Notes: generated by a model from the sequence alone, not told the origin. Counted from the first letter of the stretch, positions 1 through 6,531 are shown. The stretch: DNA of 7,385 nucleotides from an uncultured Eubacteriales bacterium (GCA_900554225.1 USGH01000126.1:1-7385); one strand, 5' to 3'. Program-made: numbers and translations.

Positions 1-1654
1 GGAGGATCCGATCAAAGCCCGCAGCGGCACCGCCCTCGAAAATGTCGCAGTCCGCAAGCGGATTCTTCTCTGCGTCGCAGGCCGTCACCAGCACGTGGAC
101 ATAGCCCGCCGTCTCCACGGATACCGCAAACGCCGCTTCTCCATCCGCACCGTCCATCCAATATTCGCGCTTTCTGCCGTCGTCTCCCTCCGCGAATACG
201 TGGAAATACGGCACCGGGATCCGGCGGTCTCCATCGGTCAGACGCACCGCAAAGTGCATTTCCTCCCCGATCGCGTACTGGAGTGCGTTTTTCTCCGTCC
301 CGCCGACAAAGTATTTCCGCACCGGCAGCTCGTCCGTGAACAGCTTCGCGCCATACGACGGTGCGCCGCTTGCACGGAACCATGCCTCCGCCTCCTGCGC
401 GATGTCCGGATGAACCATTTCCGCACCCTTCTCGCCACACGCACGCAGATATTTTTCAAATTCCGACGGTGCGTACATCTTGCCGCCGATCCGGGTCAGG
501 TACCGCCGGTTCGTCGTGTAATACCGGTTGCCGGACAGGTGTATCTGCTCCTCCGCTTCCGGAGAGATGATCGAATACATCGCGGAGCCGGTCGCCTCGT
601 AAAAGCAGTTGTTTGCTACCGTAAAGCTGCCGTTCTCCGTCGCGTGCGGAATCCGCCACATAAAGAGATGGTGTCCCATCGGCTGCGGATAGATCTCGGA
701 ATGGCGCGGTTTGGTGTCGCCGAAGCCCGTAAAGCCGCCTCCTGCATACAGGCAGAGATTGTCCGTGAACGACGAGTCGACGCTCATCCGGTCCCTGCCC
801 TCATACGCGCCCATGCCGTAATTGACAAAGAGATTGTGCCGCATCACGAGATTTCTCGCCGGTTCGCATTCCGTATTGCCCTGATGCGTGATGCACGAAT
901 CGTAGATATTGTTGAAATAGCAGTCCTCGATGAGGATATCCTCGCCGTGGTTCCAGAATTCAATCGCGTTGCCGAACCGAATCTGCAGCTGCCGGTTCCA
1001 TACCGCGCCGCCGATGAAGGTAAACGAGCAGCGCCGCACCGTCATGTGGTCGCAGCCGCCCGACAGCACGTGTACGCCGCTGCCAAAGAACGCCAGATCC
1101 TCCACCGCTGTACAGGATACGTTCACAGACAGGCAGCGATTTCCCCACAGCACCGCCTCGATGTGGCTGTAAACCGTCCCCGGATTGCCGTCCGACCACA
1201 AAAGCACCCGTCTTTCCTCCGGAAGCGGCAAGCCGTGATCCGCCAGTCCCATATGGTTGTCGTACCAGTCGCCCGGGGATGCCAGCTGTTCTTCCTCCCA
1301 CCGGAGCGTACCGCCGATCCTGCCCCCATCGAACACAAAATTGCATACCTCCGACGACAGCTTCGCGGTGCATTTCCAGATATGCGGGGCGATCTCTTCC
1401 CACAGTGCCGGATCACTCACATCCTGGCTCCCGCAGAATACCGGAGCTTCGCCCTCGCCATATGCGCCGTAGGTGATGTAGTTCTCCGGCATACCCGGTT
1501 TTCTGTACAGGCTGTCCCGGATGAAGCTGCCGCGCTTGAAGAGCACCTTATCCCCCGGCAGGAGTGTGAGATCCCGGTAGTCCCGTCGTGCCGTCTCCGG
1601 TGTCATACCGTCCGCTGCAGGGGCTCCCGCGTGTACGTCGATGTAATAGGTCAT
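1..1654 (-). CDS. Right-handed beta-helix (pectate-lyase-like) protein, 3' end cut off
   Basis: The minus strand reads open for 551 codons from the ATG at 1654 to the contig edge, with no stop. A GGAGG box (1662-1666) sits 7 bases before that ATG. The N-terminus (MTYYIDVHAG, then LLPGDKVLFKRGSF at about residues 31-44) is the usual opening of clostridial beta-helix proteins. Rung-like segments follow at about residues 195-350: CDHMTVRRCSF, DILIEDCYFNNIYDSC, NLVMRHNLFVNYG, SFTDNLCLYAGGG and SFTVANNCFYEATG. About residues 457-545 look like an Ig-like beta domain, ending in FEGGAAAGFDRIL. No signal peptide is visible, so the protein is probably cytoplasmic. The fold family commonly acts on pectin or other acidic or acetylated polysaccharides, but I cannot name the substrate or catalytic residues. 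The ending suggests that an esterase module follows off-contig (inference). The gene is transcribed alone from the promoter at 1687-1715. Confidence 0.85.
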   Translation of the reverse strand, partial: MTYYIDVHAGAPAADGMTPETARRDYRDLTLLPGDKVLFKRGSFIRDSLYRKPGMPENYITYGAYGEGEAPVFCGSQDVSDPALWEEIAPHIWKCTAKLSSEVCNFVFDGGRIGGTLRWEEEQLASPGDWYDNHMGLADHGLPLPEERRVLLWSDGNPGTVYSHIEAVLWGNRCLSVNVSCTAVEDLAFFGSGVHVLSGGCDHMTVRRCSFTFIGGAVWNRQLQIRFGNAIEFWNHGEDILIEDCYFNNIYDSCITHQGNTECEPARNLVMRHNLFVNYGMGAYEGRDRMSVDSSFTDNLCLYAGGGFTGFGDTKPRHSEIYPQPMGHHLFMWRIPHATENGSFTVANNCFYEATGSAMYSIISPEAEEQIHLSGNRYYTTNRRYLTRIGGKMYAPSEFEKYLRACGEKGAEMVHPDIAQEAEAWFRASGAPSYGAKLFTDELPVRKYFVGGTEKNALQYAIGEEMHFAVRLTDGDRRIPVPYFHVFAEGDDGRKREYWMDGADGEAAFAVSVETAGYVHVLVTACDAEKNPLADCDIFEGGAAAGFDRIL

Positions 1655-1686
1655 ACGTTATCCTCCACGTATTGTTTTTCGGTATC

Positions 1687-1715
1687 ATTGTAGCATTCTT
1701 TTCGCGAAATTGCAA
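1687..1715 (-). promoter_or_regulatory. SigA-type promoter of the beta-helix gene
   Basis: On the minus strand, TTGCAA (1710-1715) and TACAAT (1687-1692) are separated by exactly 17 bases. The spacer contains the palindrome TTTCGCGAAA. Transcription would start near 1680, leaving a leader of about 25 bases before the ATG at 1654. The promoter lies downstream of the glycosyltransferase terminator, so the beta-helix gene appears independently transcribed. Confidence 0.75.
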
Positions 1716-1754
1716 GGGATATGCGCAAGAATCCGCGCGATATGTCGAAAATGG

Positions 1755-1808
1755 AAAAAGCAGCAGCCCTGCATTGTGTACTTTACACAATCCGGCTCCT
1801 GCTTTTTT
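1755..1808 (-). terminator. Rho-independent terminator after the glycosyltransferase gene, possibly bidirectional
   Basis: An outer stem pairs AAAAAGCAGCAGCC (1755-1768) with GGCTCCTGCTTTTTT (1794-1808), with one C-C mismatch. An inner perfect 8-bp stem, ATTGTGTA/TACACAAT, closes on a 3-base CTT loop. The minus-strand RNA ends in UUUUU (encoded by 1755-1759), 48 bases past the glycosyltransferase stop. T-tracts exist on both sides, so it could stop transcription in either direction. Confidence 0.85.
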
Positions 1809-1855
1809 GTTCAAGATGCGCCCATATTCCGCGTTTTCCCGGTTTGGCGCGGAGA

Positions 1856-3127
1856 TCAGATTTCCGTGATGCCGACAGCGCGTCTGTGCGGGATCGGCTT
1901 CCAGTCCGGCTTCTGGAAAAAGGCGAGAACGACCGGGATCGCAAATGTCGCCACAAAGAGCGGATACGTCAGCACCGCCCGCGTGATCTCCGCCCTGGTC
2001 GCACGGATCCTGCCGCGGGATTCATATACCGTCAGCACAGCGGTCAGCAACGTCGAGAGGATATAGCCGAGTGCCGCACCACCGATTGCCCAGAACGGCA
2101 TGGTACGCGAAAAGGGACTGTAGAGGATCCCGGTGATCGTGCCGAAAAGGGAGACTGCCGCAGATGTGCCGTAGCCCCAAAGAGACAGCGTCGCGCATTC
2201 CAGTGCCGCATAGCGTTCCCGCCACGATCTGCCCGGTGCGAAAACGGCGGAGAGGAGCCTTGCCCCATACCGCAGCGATACCTGGATACCGCCCTTGACC
2301 CAACGGACCCGCTGCCGGATCGAATCGGCAAAGACGTCCGGTTGTTCATCGTACAGAACCGCGCGCGGGCAATAGCCGACCCTCTCTCCGCGGATCACGG
2401 TGTCTGTCCAAAACTCCAGATCCTCCGTCAGCGTGTGGTAGATCCAGCCGCCCCGTTCGTCGAGAACCGTGCGCCGTACACAGAAGCCGGTACCCGACAC
2501 GGCAGCCGATGTGCCAAGGAGGGAGCGGGAACCGTTCAGATGGACAGATTCGTGCAGGAACCACAGACCATAGCCGGAGGAGATCCAGTTGTCGGCGAAA
2601 TTCTTCGTATTGCGGAAGCCCGTGACGATCCCGTATCCCTCGGACAGCGTTTTCGCCATCTCCGCTATGTAATCGCGCTCCAGGAGATTGTCCGCGTCAA
2701 GGATGAGAAACGCGTCGTACCTCTCATACAAACCATCCGCGCGCATATGGTCCCACAGAGCCGCCAGCGCATATCCCTTGCCGACCTTGCACCGATCCGC
2801 TCTTTCGTATACGACCGCACCATGCAGCTTTGCCGCCTCTGCCGTACCGTCCGTGCAGTTGTCCGCGATCACGAATATATCCGCCGGCATGGTCTGGCTG
2901 TGAATGCTGTCGAGCAAATGCGGGAGAACCATCTCCTCATTGCGCGCCGCGATACAAACCGCGATGTGCGGCGACGACGGTTCCGATGCCTGTTCGATTG
3001 CCGCCGATGACCGCTGCCGGAAAAACAGCTTCCGCACGCGCGGCAGGAACAGATACACCCACTGATAACTATATAAAACGGCAAGGCAAAGCCCAAACAG
3101 TATGCCGATCCACCATAAGATACGCAT
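1856..3127 (-). CDS. Membrane-bound glycosyltransferase family 2 (GT2)
   Basis: This 423-residue protein transfers a sugar from an activated donor, probably at the cytoplasmic face of the membrane, to build a polysaccharide or glycolipid. One membrane segment lies at residues 3-27. The GT-A fold follows with ARNEE (61-65), ADNCTDGT, the metal-binding DAD (144-146), GTGFCVRR (212-219), TED (234-236, the likely catalytic-base region) and QRVRW (272-276), the QxxRW signature of processive beta-glycosyltransferases. Further membrane helices lie at about 309-338, 343-368 and 383-404, before a short basic tail with WKPIPH. The family includes hyaluronan-, chitin- and cellulose-synthase-like enzymes; product and acceptor cannot be read here. 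An AGGAGG-type site (3133-3138) supports the start. There is no PilZ domain and no partner gene next door. It is a single-gene unit between its own promoter and terminator. Confidence 0.92.
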   Translation of the reverse strand: MRILWWIGILFGLCLAVLYSYQWVYLFLPRVRKLFFRQRSSAAIEQASEPSSPHIAVCIAARNEEMVLPHLLDSIHSQTMPADIFVIADNCTDGTAEAAKLHGAVVYERADRCKVGKGYALAALWDHMRADGLYERYDAFLILDADNLLERDYIAEMAKTLSEGYGIVTGFRNTKNFADNWISSGYGLWFLHESVHLNGSRSLLGTSAAVSGTGFCVRRTVLDERGGWIYHTLTEDLEFWTDTVIRGERVGYCPRAVLYDEQPDVFADSIRQRVRWVKGGIQVSLRYGARLLSAVFAPGRSWRERYAALECATLSLWGYGTSAAVSLFGTITGILYSPFSRTMPFWAIGGAALGYILSTLLTAVLTVYESRGRIRATRAEITRAVLTYPLFVATFAIPVVLAFFQKPDWKPIPHRRAVGITEI

Positions 3128-3137
3128 GATTTCCTCC

Positions 3138-3170
3138 TCATTCCGTCTGTGTCGTTTCGATTTCCTTCAT
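3138..3170 (-). other. Possible 10-residue upstream ORF in the glycosyltransferase leader
   Basis: An ATG at 3170 opens MKEIETTQTE followed by TGA (3138-3140), directly abutting the ribosome binding site of the glycosyltransferase. The frame differs from the main gene. The predicted transcription start is only a few bases before this ATG, so no ribosome binding site precedes it and translation would have to be leaderless or weak. It could be chance. Confidence 0.2.
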
Positions 3171-3179
3171 GCTGCCCAT

Positions 3180-3188
3180 AGTATAACA
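3180..3188 (-). promoter_or_regulatory. Extended -10 promoter of the glycosyltransferase gene
   Basis: The minus strand reads TGTTATACT, a TGn extended -10 followed by a good -10 hexamer. The expected -35 position holds only a poor match (CTGGAA at 17-base spacing), consistent with an extended -10 promoter. The start would fall near 3173, about 45 bases before the ATG. Confidence 0.55.
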
Positions 3189-3275
3189 CGGAAAAGTGAA
3201 GATTCCAGTGGTGGTTTCTTTGTTATCTTCTTATACTTTCATTAAGATTTTCTTATTTACATGGATTTTACAAAC

Positions 3276-3320
3276 AAAAAAACCGATCCGCGTCCCTTTT
3301 CGGTCCTCCGACAGATCGGT
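3276..3320 (-). terminator. Rho-independent terminator after the Crp/Fnr-family gene
   Basis: On the minus strand a 7-bp stem ACCGATC/GATCGGT (3314-3320 with 3282-3288) encloses a 25-base loop and runs straight into T7 (3276-3282). It begins about 30 bases past the regulator's stop codon and separates the regulator from the glycosyltransferase. Confidence 0.8.
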
Positions 3321-3350
3321 CTTTCTATCTCGTCCTCTTTCATTGTCGCC

Positions 3351-3944
3351 TCACTGGATCCAGAGCTGATCCTTAAACATCGTCTTGCGCAGGCGGCTCA
3401 GCGTCACCGGCGTCATATCGAGGAAGGAAGCGATGTATTTGTGCGGCACTACGTCGATGAGTCCCGGGTAGTCCTTCAAAAACCACTCGTACCGCTCCAT
3501 TGCCGTCGTCCGGTAGAGGATCATCTTGTGCTTCCACAGATCGATATAGTTCTGCGTCATGGCACGGTTGACCACAAAGAGAAGCTCCGGCGAACGGGAC
3601 AGCATGGGAAGCACATCGCACGTTTCAAAGCAGATCAGCCTGGTGTCCTCCAGAGCCTCCACATGGATCGACATCTCCGCCTTGAAGCCGACTATGGAAA
3701 GATCCATCGTGCAAGCCTCCGCATAGCGGCGCATAAAGCAGTCCGTGATCTCTTCGCCCTTCTTATCGATGATGTAGCCGCGCAGGAGTCCGGACATGAG
3801 AAACATGACGTTCTGCTTTTCGGATTCGCTGAGTCTCGTACCCTTTTCAATCGTTTTTTCCGTAGCGATGGCGCGCAGGTCCTCACAATACGCTGTATCG
3901 GTGAGTCGCAGAGCGCGCATCAAACGGTCAAAATCTTCGCTCAT
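3351..3944 (-). CDS. Crp/Fnr-family transcriptional regulator
   Basis: This 197-residue DNA-binding protein probably acts as a dimeric transcription factor in the cytoplasm. Residues about 20-120 form the cyclic-nucleotide-binding-like beta roll (FLMSGLLRGYIIDKKGEEITDCF, then VEALEDTRLICFE), residues about 120-155 the dimerisation helix, and residues about 166-188 a compact helix-turn-helix (HKYIASFLDMTPVTLSRLRK). The protein ends soon after the recognition helix, as in many short clostridial and Bacteroidota members. The FNR-type N-terminal cysteine cluster is absent (cysteines are scattered at 20, 69, 78, 105 and 109), and I see no clear cAMP phosphate-binding motif, so the effector is unknown. 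An AGGGGG site lies 6 bases before the ATG. The gene has its own promoter and terminator. An inverted repeat over the promoter suggests autoregulation (inference). Confidence 0.9.
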   Translation of the reverse strand: MSEDFDRLMRALRLTDTAYCEDLRAIATEKTIEKGTRLSESEKQNVMFLMSGLLRGYIIDKKGEEITDCFMRRYAEACTMDLSIVGFKAEMSIHVEALEDTRLICFETCDVLPMLSRSPELLFVVNRAMTQNYIDLWKHKMILYRTTAMERYEWFLKDYPGLIDVVPHKYIASFLDMTPVTLSRLRKTMFKDQLWIQ

Positions 3945-3990
3945 ACAATACCCCCTATCTCTCCTATGTGCTTTTGGGCAGAGAAAAATC

Positions 3991-4010
3991 TATGCTTATA
4001 TTATAGCATA
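3991..4010. promoter_or_regulatory. Inverted repeat overlapping the regulator promoter (candidate operator)
   Basis: Perfect 6-base arms TATGCT and AGCATA are separated by 8 bases, with the -10 hexamer (4000-4005) inside. A protein bound here would block the promoter of the Crp/Fnr-family gene. The arms do not match the classical CRP (TGTGA) or FNR (TTGAT) half-sites, so assigning it to this regulator is inference. Confidence 0.4.
4000..4008 (-). promoter_or_regulatory. Extended -10 promoter of the Crp/Fnr-family gene
   Basis: The minus strand reads TGCTATAAT, a perfect -10 hexamer with a TGn extension. No good -35 hexamer is present at 16-18 bases. The start would be near 3993, giving a leader of about 50 bases. 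Confidence 0.7.
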
Positions 4011-4020
4011 TTTTGAGCGA

Positions 4021-4470
4021 AAAAGCATTATCCTATGTTAATCGGAACCATGGAATTTCGCCGTCGTTTTGACGGTTTTTTCCGTTTTGTAATATACCTA
4101 CAATCTTTGTGTTTGATTTTTGTGCAATTCGGTCAATCTGTACGTATGACTGTCCGGACTTTCTTAGCGCAGTCTGCCAATGGATTGCGCCGTGTATAGG
4201 GATAGTTCAGCATTCCATCCAAAAATAAGCAGCGTTATTCAGTATACTCGACGTTTCTATGGAATTCCCGGTATTTCTACGGTATTTGCCCATGGATTTG
4301 GCGATCCGGCACACACGCGATTTATACATTTTTCTTATGCCCCCCCCCCGGTTTTTGGTCACTTTGACGAATTGTTGGGGGTTTTGCACAAGAAAAAATC
4401 GCTTTCCGCACCGTCCATGGAATCCACTATGCAAACGGGATAACCGGTATCGCTGCCGCTATGGGGATAC
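4021..4470. other. Intergenic region without a convincing gene
   Basis: This stretch lies between the regulator promoter and the rny terminator and is richer in A+T than the neighbouring genes. Short open frames exist on both strands (for example 4180-4443 plus and 4207-4434 minus), but they lack a ribosome binding site and recognisable motifs. It holds a terminator-like hairpin (4061-4081), a run of ten C (4340-4349), a short direct repeat CGGTATTT (4268-4285 area) and two copies of CCATGGAAT (4048-4056, 4415-4423). No promoter with both elements was found. It may be a decayed or dispersed noncoding element. Confidence 0.5.
4061..4081 (+). terminator. Terminator-like hairpin with no obvious gene
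   Basis: A 5-bp stem CCGTC/GACGG with a 5-base loop is followed on the plus strand by T6 (4076-4081). No plus-strand gene or promoter precedes it in this window, so it may be fortuitous or may end an unrecognised small transcript. Confidence 0.3.
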
Positions 4471-4512
4471 AAAAACGCCCGCATCTCCGGAGAAGCTCCG
4501 AGGACACGGGCG
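4471..4512 (-). terminator. Rho-independent terminator of rny
   Basis: The minus-strand stem CGCCCG (4507-4512) pairs with CGGGCG (4476-4481). It continues inward through a nearly complete second stem to CGGAG-CTT-CTCCG, then TTTTTGT follows. It lies about 205 bases past the rny stop codon, so the rny transcript carries a long 3' untranslated tail. Confidence 0.85.
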
Positions 4513-4619
4513 AAACGCTCATTTCATTCCGAGGTACGAAAAATCTATGATAACGCCGCGATGCCGCAGCGGTATGTTCGGCATTCGGTATTCGGGGATC
4601 GTGAGACGCTTTGGGAAAA

Positions 4620-4676
4620 CTCTGATTTCCTGTTGTTTTTGCGCTGAATACGCGATGGATGCAGAGGCATCCCCTG
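4620..4676. repeat. Repeat copy A, in the rny 3' tail
   Basis: Two blocks match copy B upstream of rny in the same order and orientation. Block 1 (4620-4644) matches 6377-6401 at 22 of 25 bases. Block 2, ACGCGATGGATGCAGAG (4650-4666), is identical to 6436-6452. The outer ends CTCTG/CAGAG can pair. The end of block 2 also forms the perfect small hairpin GGATGC-AGAG-GCATCC. Copy A lacks most of the central loop present in copy B. Confidence 0.65.
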
Positions 4677-4717
4677 GATTTGCTGTAGAGAATCGGCAGA
4701 TTCTTTACGGGTGCGGT

Positions 4718-6268
4718 TTACTTGGCAAAGTCCACCGCACGGCTTTCGCGGATGATATTGACCTTGATCTGTCCGGGGTATTCGAGCTCGGCTTCGATCT
4801 TCTTTACGATGTCGCGCGCCACGAGTACCATCTGCTCATCGTTGACCTGATCGGGCTTGACCATGATCCGGATCTCTCTGCCCGCCTGAATCGCGTAGGA
4901 TTTCTCCACACAGTCGAATTCGTTGGCAATTTCCTCAAGCTTGGTGAGCCGTTTGATATAGTTTTCGAGATTTTCACGCCGCGCACCCGGTCTTGCCGCA
5001 GAAATGGCGTCTGCTGCCTGTACGATGATGGCGGTGATCGTCTGCGGTTCCACATCGTTGTGGTGCGCCTCGATCGCGTGAATGACCTCTTTGGATTCCT
5101 TGTACTTCCGGGCGATCTCCACGCCGAGCTGGACATGGGAGCCCTCCACCTCCTGGGTGAGTGCCTTGCCGATGTCATGCAGGAGTCCGGCGCGCTTTGC
5201 GAGTGTGCTGTCCACGCCGATCTCGTCCGCGATCATTCCGGCAAGGAGCGATACCTCGATGGAATGCGCGAGTACGTTCTGACCATAGCTGGTGCGGAAT
5301 TTCAGTCTGCCGAGGAGCTTGATCATCTCGGGGTTGAAGCCGTGGATGCCGGTCTCGAAGGTGGCGCGTTCGCCTGCCTGCTTGATCGTCTGCTCGACCT
5401 CACGCCGTGCCTTTTCGACCATTTCCTCGATGCGGGTCGGGTGGATTCTGCCGTCCTGGATCAGCTTTTCGAGGGCGATCCGGGCAATCTCGCGGCGTAC
5501 CGGGTCAAAGCTCGACACGGTGATCGCTTCCGGTGTATCGTCGATGATGAGATCCACGCCGGTCAGGGTTTCGATGGTACGGATGTTTCTGCCCTCACGA
5601 CCGATGATCCTGCCCTTCATTTCCTCACCGGGCAGCGGCACAACGGACACGGTGATCTCGGAGACATGATCGGCAGCGCAGCGTTGGATGGCAAGGGAGA
5701 GGATTTCCTTCGCCTTTTCGTCCGCATCCTCCTTGAACTGTTCCTCAAGCTCCACAAGCTTCATCGCCTGCTCATGCTTGACCTGTGTTTCCAGCGCGGC
5801 GACCAGCTTTTCGGTAGCCTCCTCCGCGGTCATCCCGGCGATTTTCTGGAGTGCGTCGAACTGCTCCACCTTGACCTTTTCGATCTCCTCATTCAGCTCG
5901 GTCGCTTCTCTGAGCTTGGCGTTCAGCTTTTCGTCCTTCTTCTCCATCGCCTCGGTCTTACGGTCGAGAATCTCCTCTTTCTGGGCGATGCGCCGTTCCT
6001 GACGGGTGATTTCCGCGCGGCGATCCTTCACCTCCCGGTCAAATTCGTTCTTTGTGCGTAAGATTTCTTCCTTGGCTTCGATAAGGGCTTCTTTTTTCTT
6101 GGTTTCGGCGGCTTTGAGACCGTCCTCCAATATCTTCTTTGCCTGAAGCTCTGCGGATCCGATCTCGGCCTCAGCTACGCGTTTCCGATGTACGATACCG
6201 AGCGCGAAGCCTCCGCCAAGACCAGCCAGAACCCCGACAACGACAGCGATTACGGTGATGGGATCCAT
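4718..6268 (-). CDS. rny: Ribonuclease Y
   Basis: This is the membrane-anchored endoribonuclease that starts mRNA decay in many Bacillota. From the ATG at 6268 the protein has 516 residues (the Bacillus subtilis enzyme has about 520). In order: one N-terminal membrane helix (about 3-26); a long charged coiled coil (about 27-195); a KH RNA-binding domain with GREG in IIGREGRNI (221-229); and the HD hydrolase domain, with likely metal ligands H335, H364-D365 (LLHDIGK) and D420 (AAD). The C-terminus has the family ending EYPGQIKVNIIRESRAVDFAK, split here as EYPGQIKVNI and IRESRAVDFAK. An in-frame ATG 13 codons upstream (6307) would add a charged extension before the membrane helix; AGGAGG 6 bases before 6268 decides the start. 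The usual neighbours of rny (recA or ymdB) are not present here. A long structured leader may regulate it. Confidence 0.97.
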   Translation of the reverse strand: MDPITVIAVVVGVLAGLGGGFALGIVHRKRVAEAEIGSAELQAKKILEDGLKAAETKKKEALIEAKEEILRTKNEFDREVKDRRAEITRQERRIAQKEEILDRKTEAMEKKDEKLNAKLREATELNEEIEKVKVEQFDALQKIAGMTAEEATEKLVAALETQVKHEQAMKLVELEEQFKEDADEKAKEILSLAIQRCAADHVSEITVSVVPLPGEEMKGRIIGREGRNIRTIETLTGVDLIIDDTPEAITVSSFDPVRREIARIALEKLIQDGRIHPTRIEEMVEKARREVEQTIKQAGERATFETGIHGFNPEMIKLLGRLKFRTSYGQNVLAHSIEVSLLAGMIADEIGVDSTLAKRAGLLHDIGKALTQEVEGSHVQLGVEIARKYKESKEVIHAIEAHHNDVEPQTITAIIVQAADAISAARPGARRENLENYIKRLTKLEEIANEFDCVEKSYAIQAGREIRIMVKPDQVNDEQMVLVARDIVKKIEAELEYPGQIKVNIIRESRAVDFAK

Positions 6269-6274
6269 CTGGCA

Positions 6275-6280
6275 CCTCCT
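6275..6280 (-). promoter_or_regulatory. Ribosome binding site fixing the rny start
   Basis: The minus strand reads AGGAGG followed 6 bases later by the ATG at 6268. The alternative in-frame ATG at 6307 has only a GAGG at 9 bases. Confidence 0.85.
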
Positions 6281-6375
6281 TTTCTGTTTTTCATTTTTTC
6301 CTTGCATGATTTTGTACCTCGTTCCCCAGAATGCGGGGGTTATTCGACTTTTGAACGTTGCCGACGGTTAAGAAG

Positions 6376-6458
6376 GCTCTGCTTTCCGGTTGTTTTTGTG
6401 CGAAAAGTCATACATCCGGGGTCTTCCGCGCAAAAACGCGATGGATGCAGAGCATTCC
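6376..6458. repeat. Repeat copy B: two-stem hairpin in the rny leader
   Basis: Outer arms GCTCTGC (6376-6382) and GCAGAGC (6447-6453) are perfectly complementary. Inner arms GTTTTTGTGCG (6392-6402) and CGCGCAAAAAC (6427-6437) pair over 11 bases with one G-T wobble, enclosing a 24-base loop. Two blocks are shared with copy A at 4620-4666. The small hairpin of copy A is kept here as GGATGC-AGA-GCAT with one extra base before CC. Confidence 0.65.
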
Positions 6459-6531
6459 TACATTTTCCGGTATTTCTCCGATGCGGCGCGTCTGTGGGCA
6501 GATCAACCGGCACTGCGGGAATGGTTCCTGT

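Noticed and set aside
95..1693. A 532-codon plus-strand open frame opposite the beta-helix gene
   Set aside because: It lies in exact codon register antisense to the real minus-strand gene, lacks a ribosome binding site and has an arginine-, histidine- and alanine-rich composition with no domain. The minus strand gives a coherent beta-helix protein with promoter and ribosome binding site.
4180..4443. Small proteins in the intergenic region (87 codons plus strand, 75 codons minus strand)
   Set aside because: They overlap each other on opposite strands, have no ribosome binding site or promoter, and run through the C10 tract. No recognisable motif is present.
4689..4704. Hairpin AGAATC-GGCA-GATTCT just past the rny stop
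   Set aside because: It is a perfect 6-bp stem but no T-tract follows on the minus strand, so it is not called a terminator. The stronger terminator is at 4471-4512.
1721..6061. Further long plus-strand frames opposite the glycosyltransferase, the regulator and rny (about 1721-3010, 3261-4016, 4259-6061)
   Set aside because: Each is in codon register with the gene opposite. They arise because those genes rarely use TTA, CTA and TCA codons, whose complements are stops; for example the 4259-6061 frame ends exactly at an rny TTA codon. No overlapping-gene signal is needed.
6269..6307. rny starting 13 codons upstream at the ATG at 6307
   Set aside because: It would put a charged, lysine-rich stretch before the membrane helix and has a poor ribosome binding site. 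The ATG at 6268 has AGGAGG at ideal spacing and gives the usual family length.
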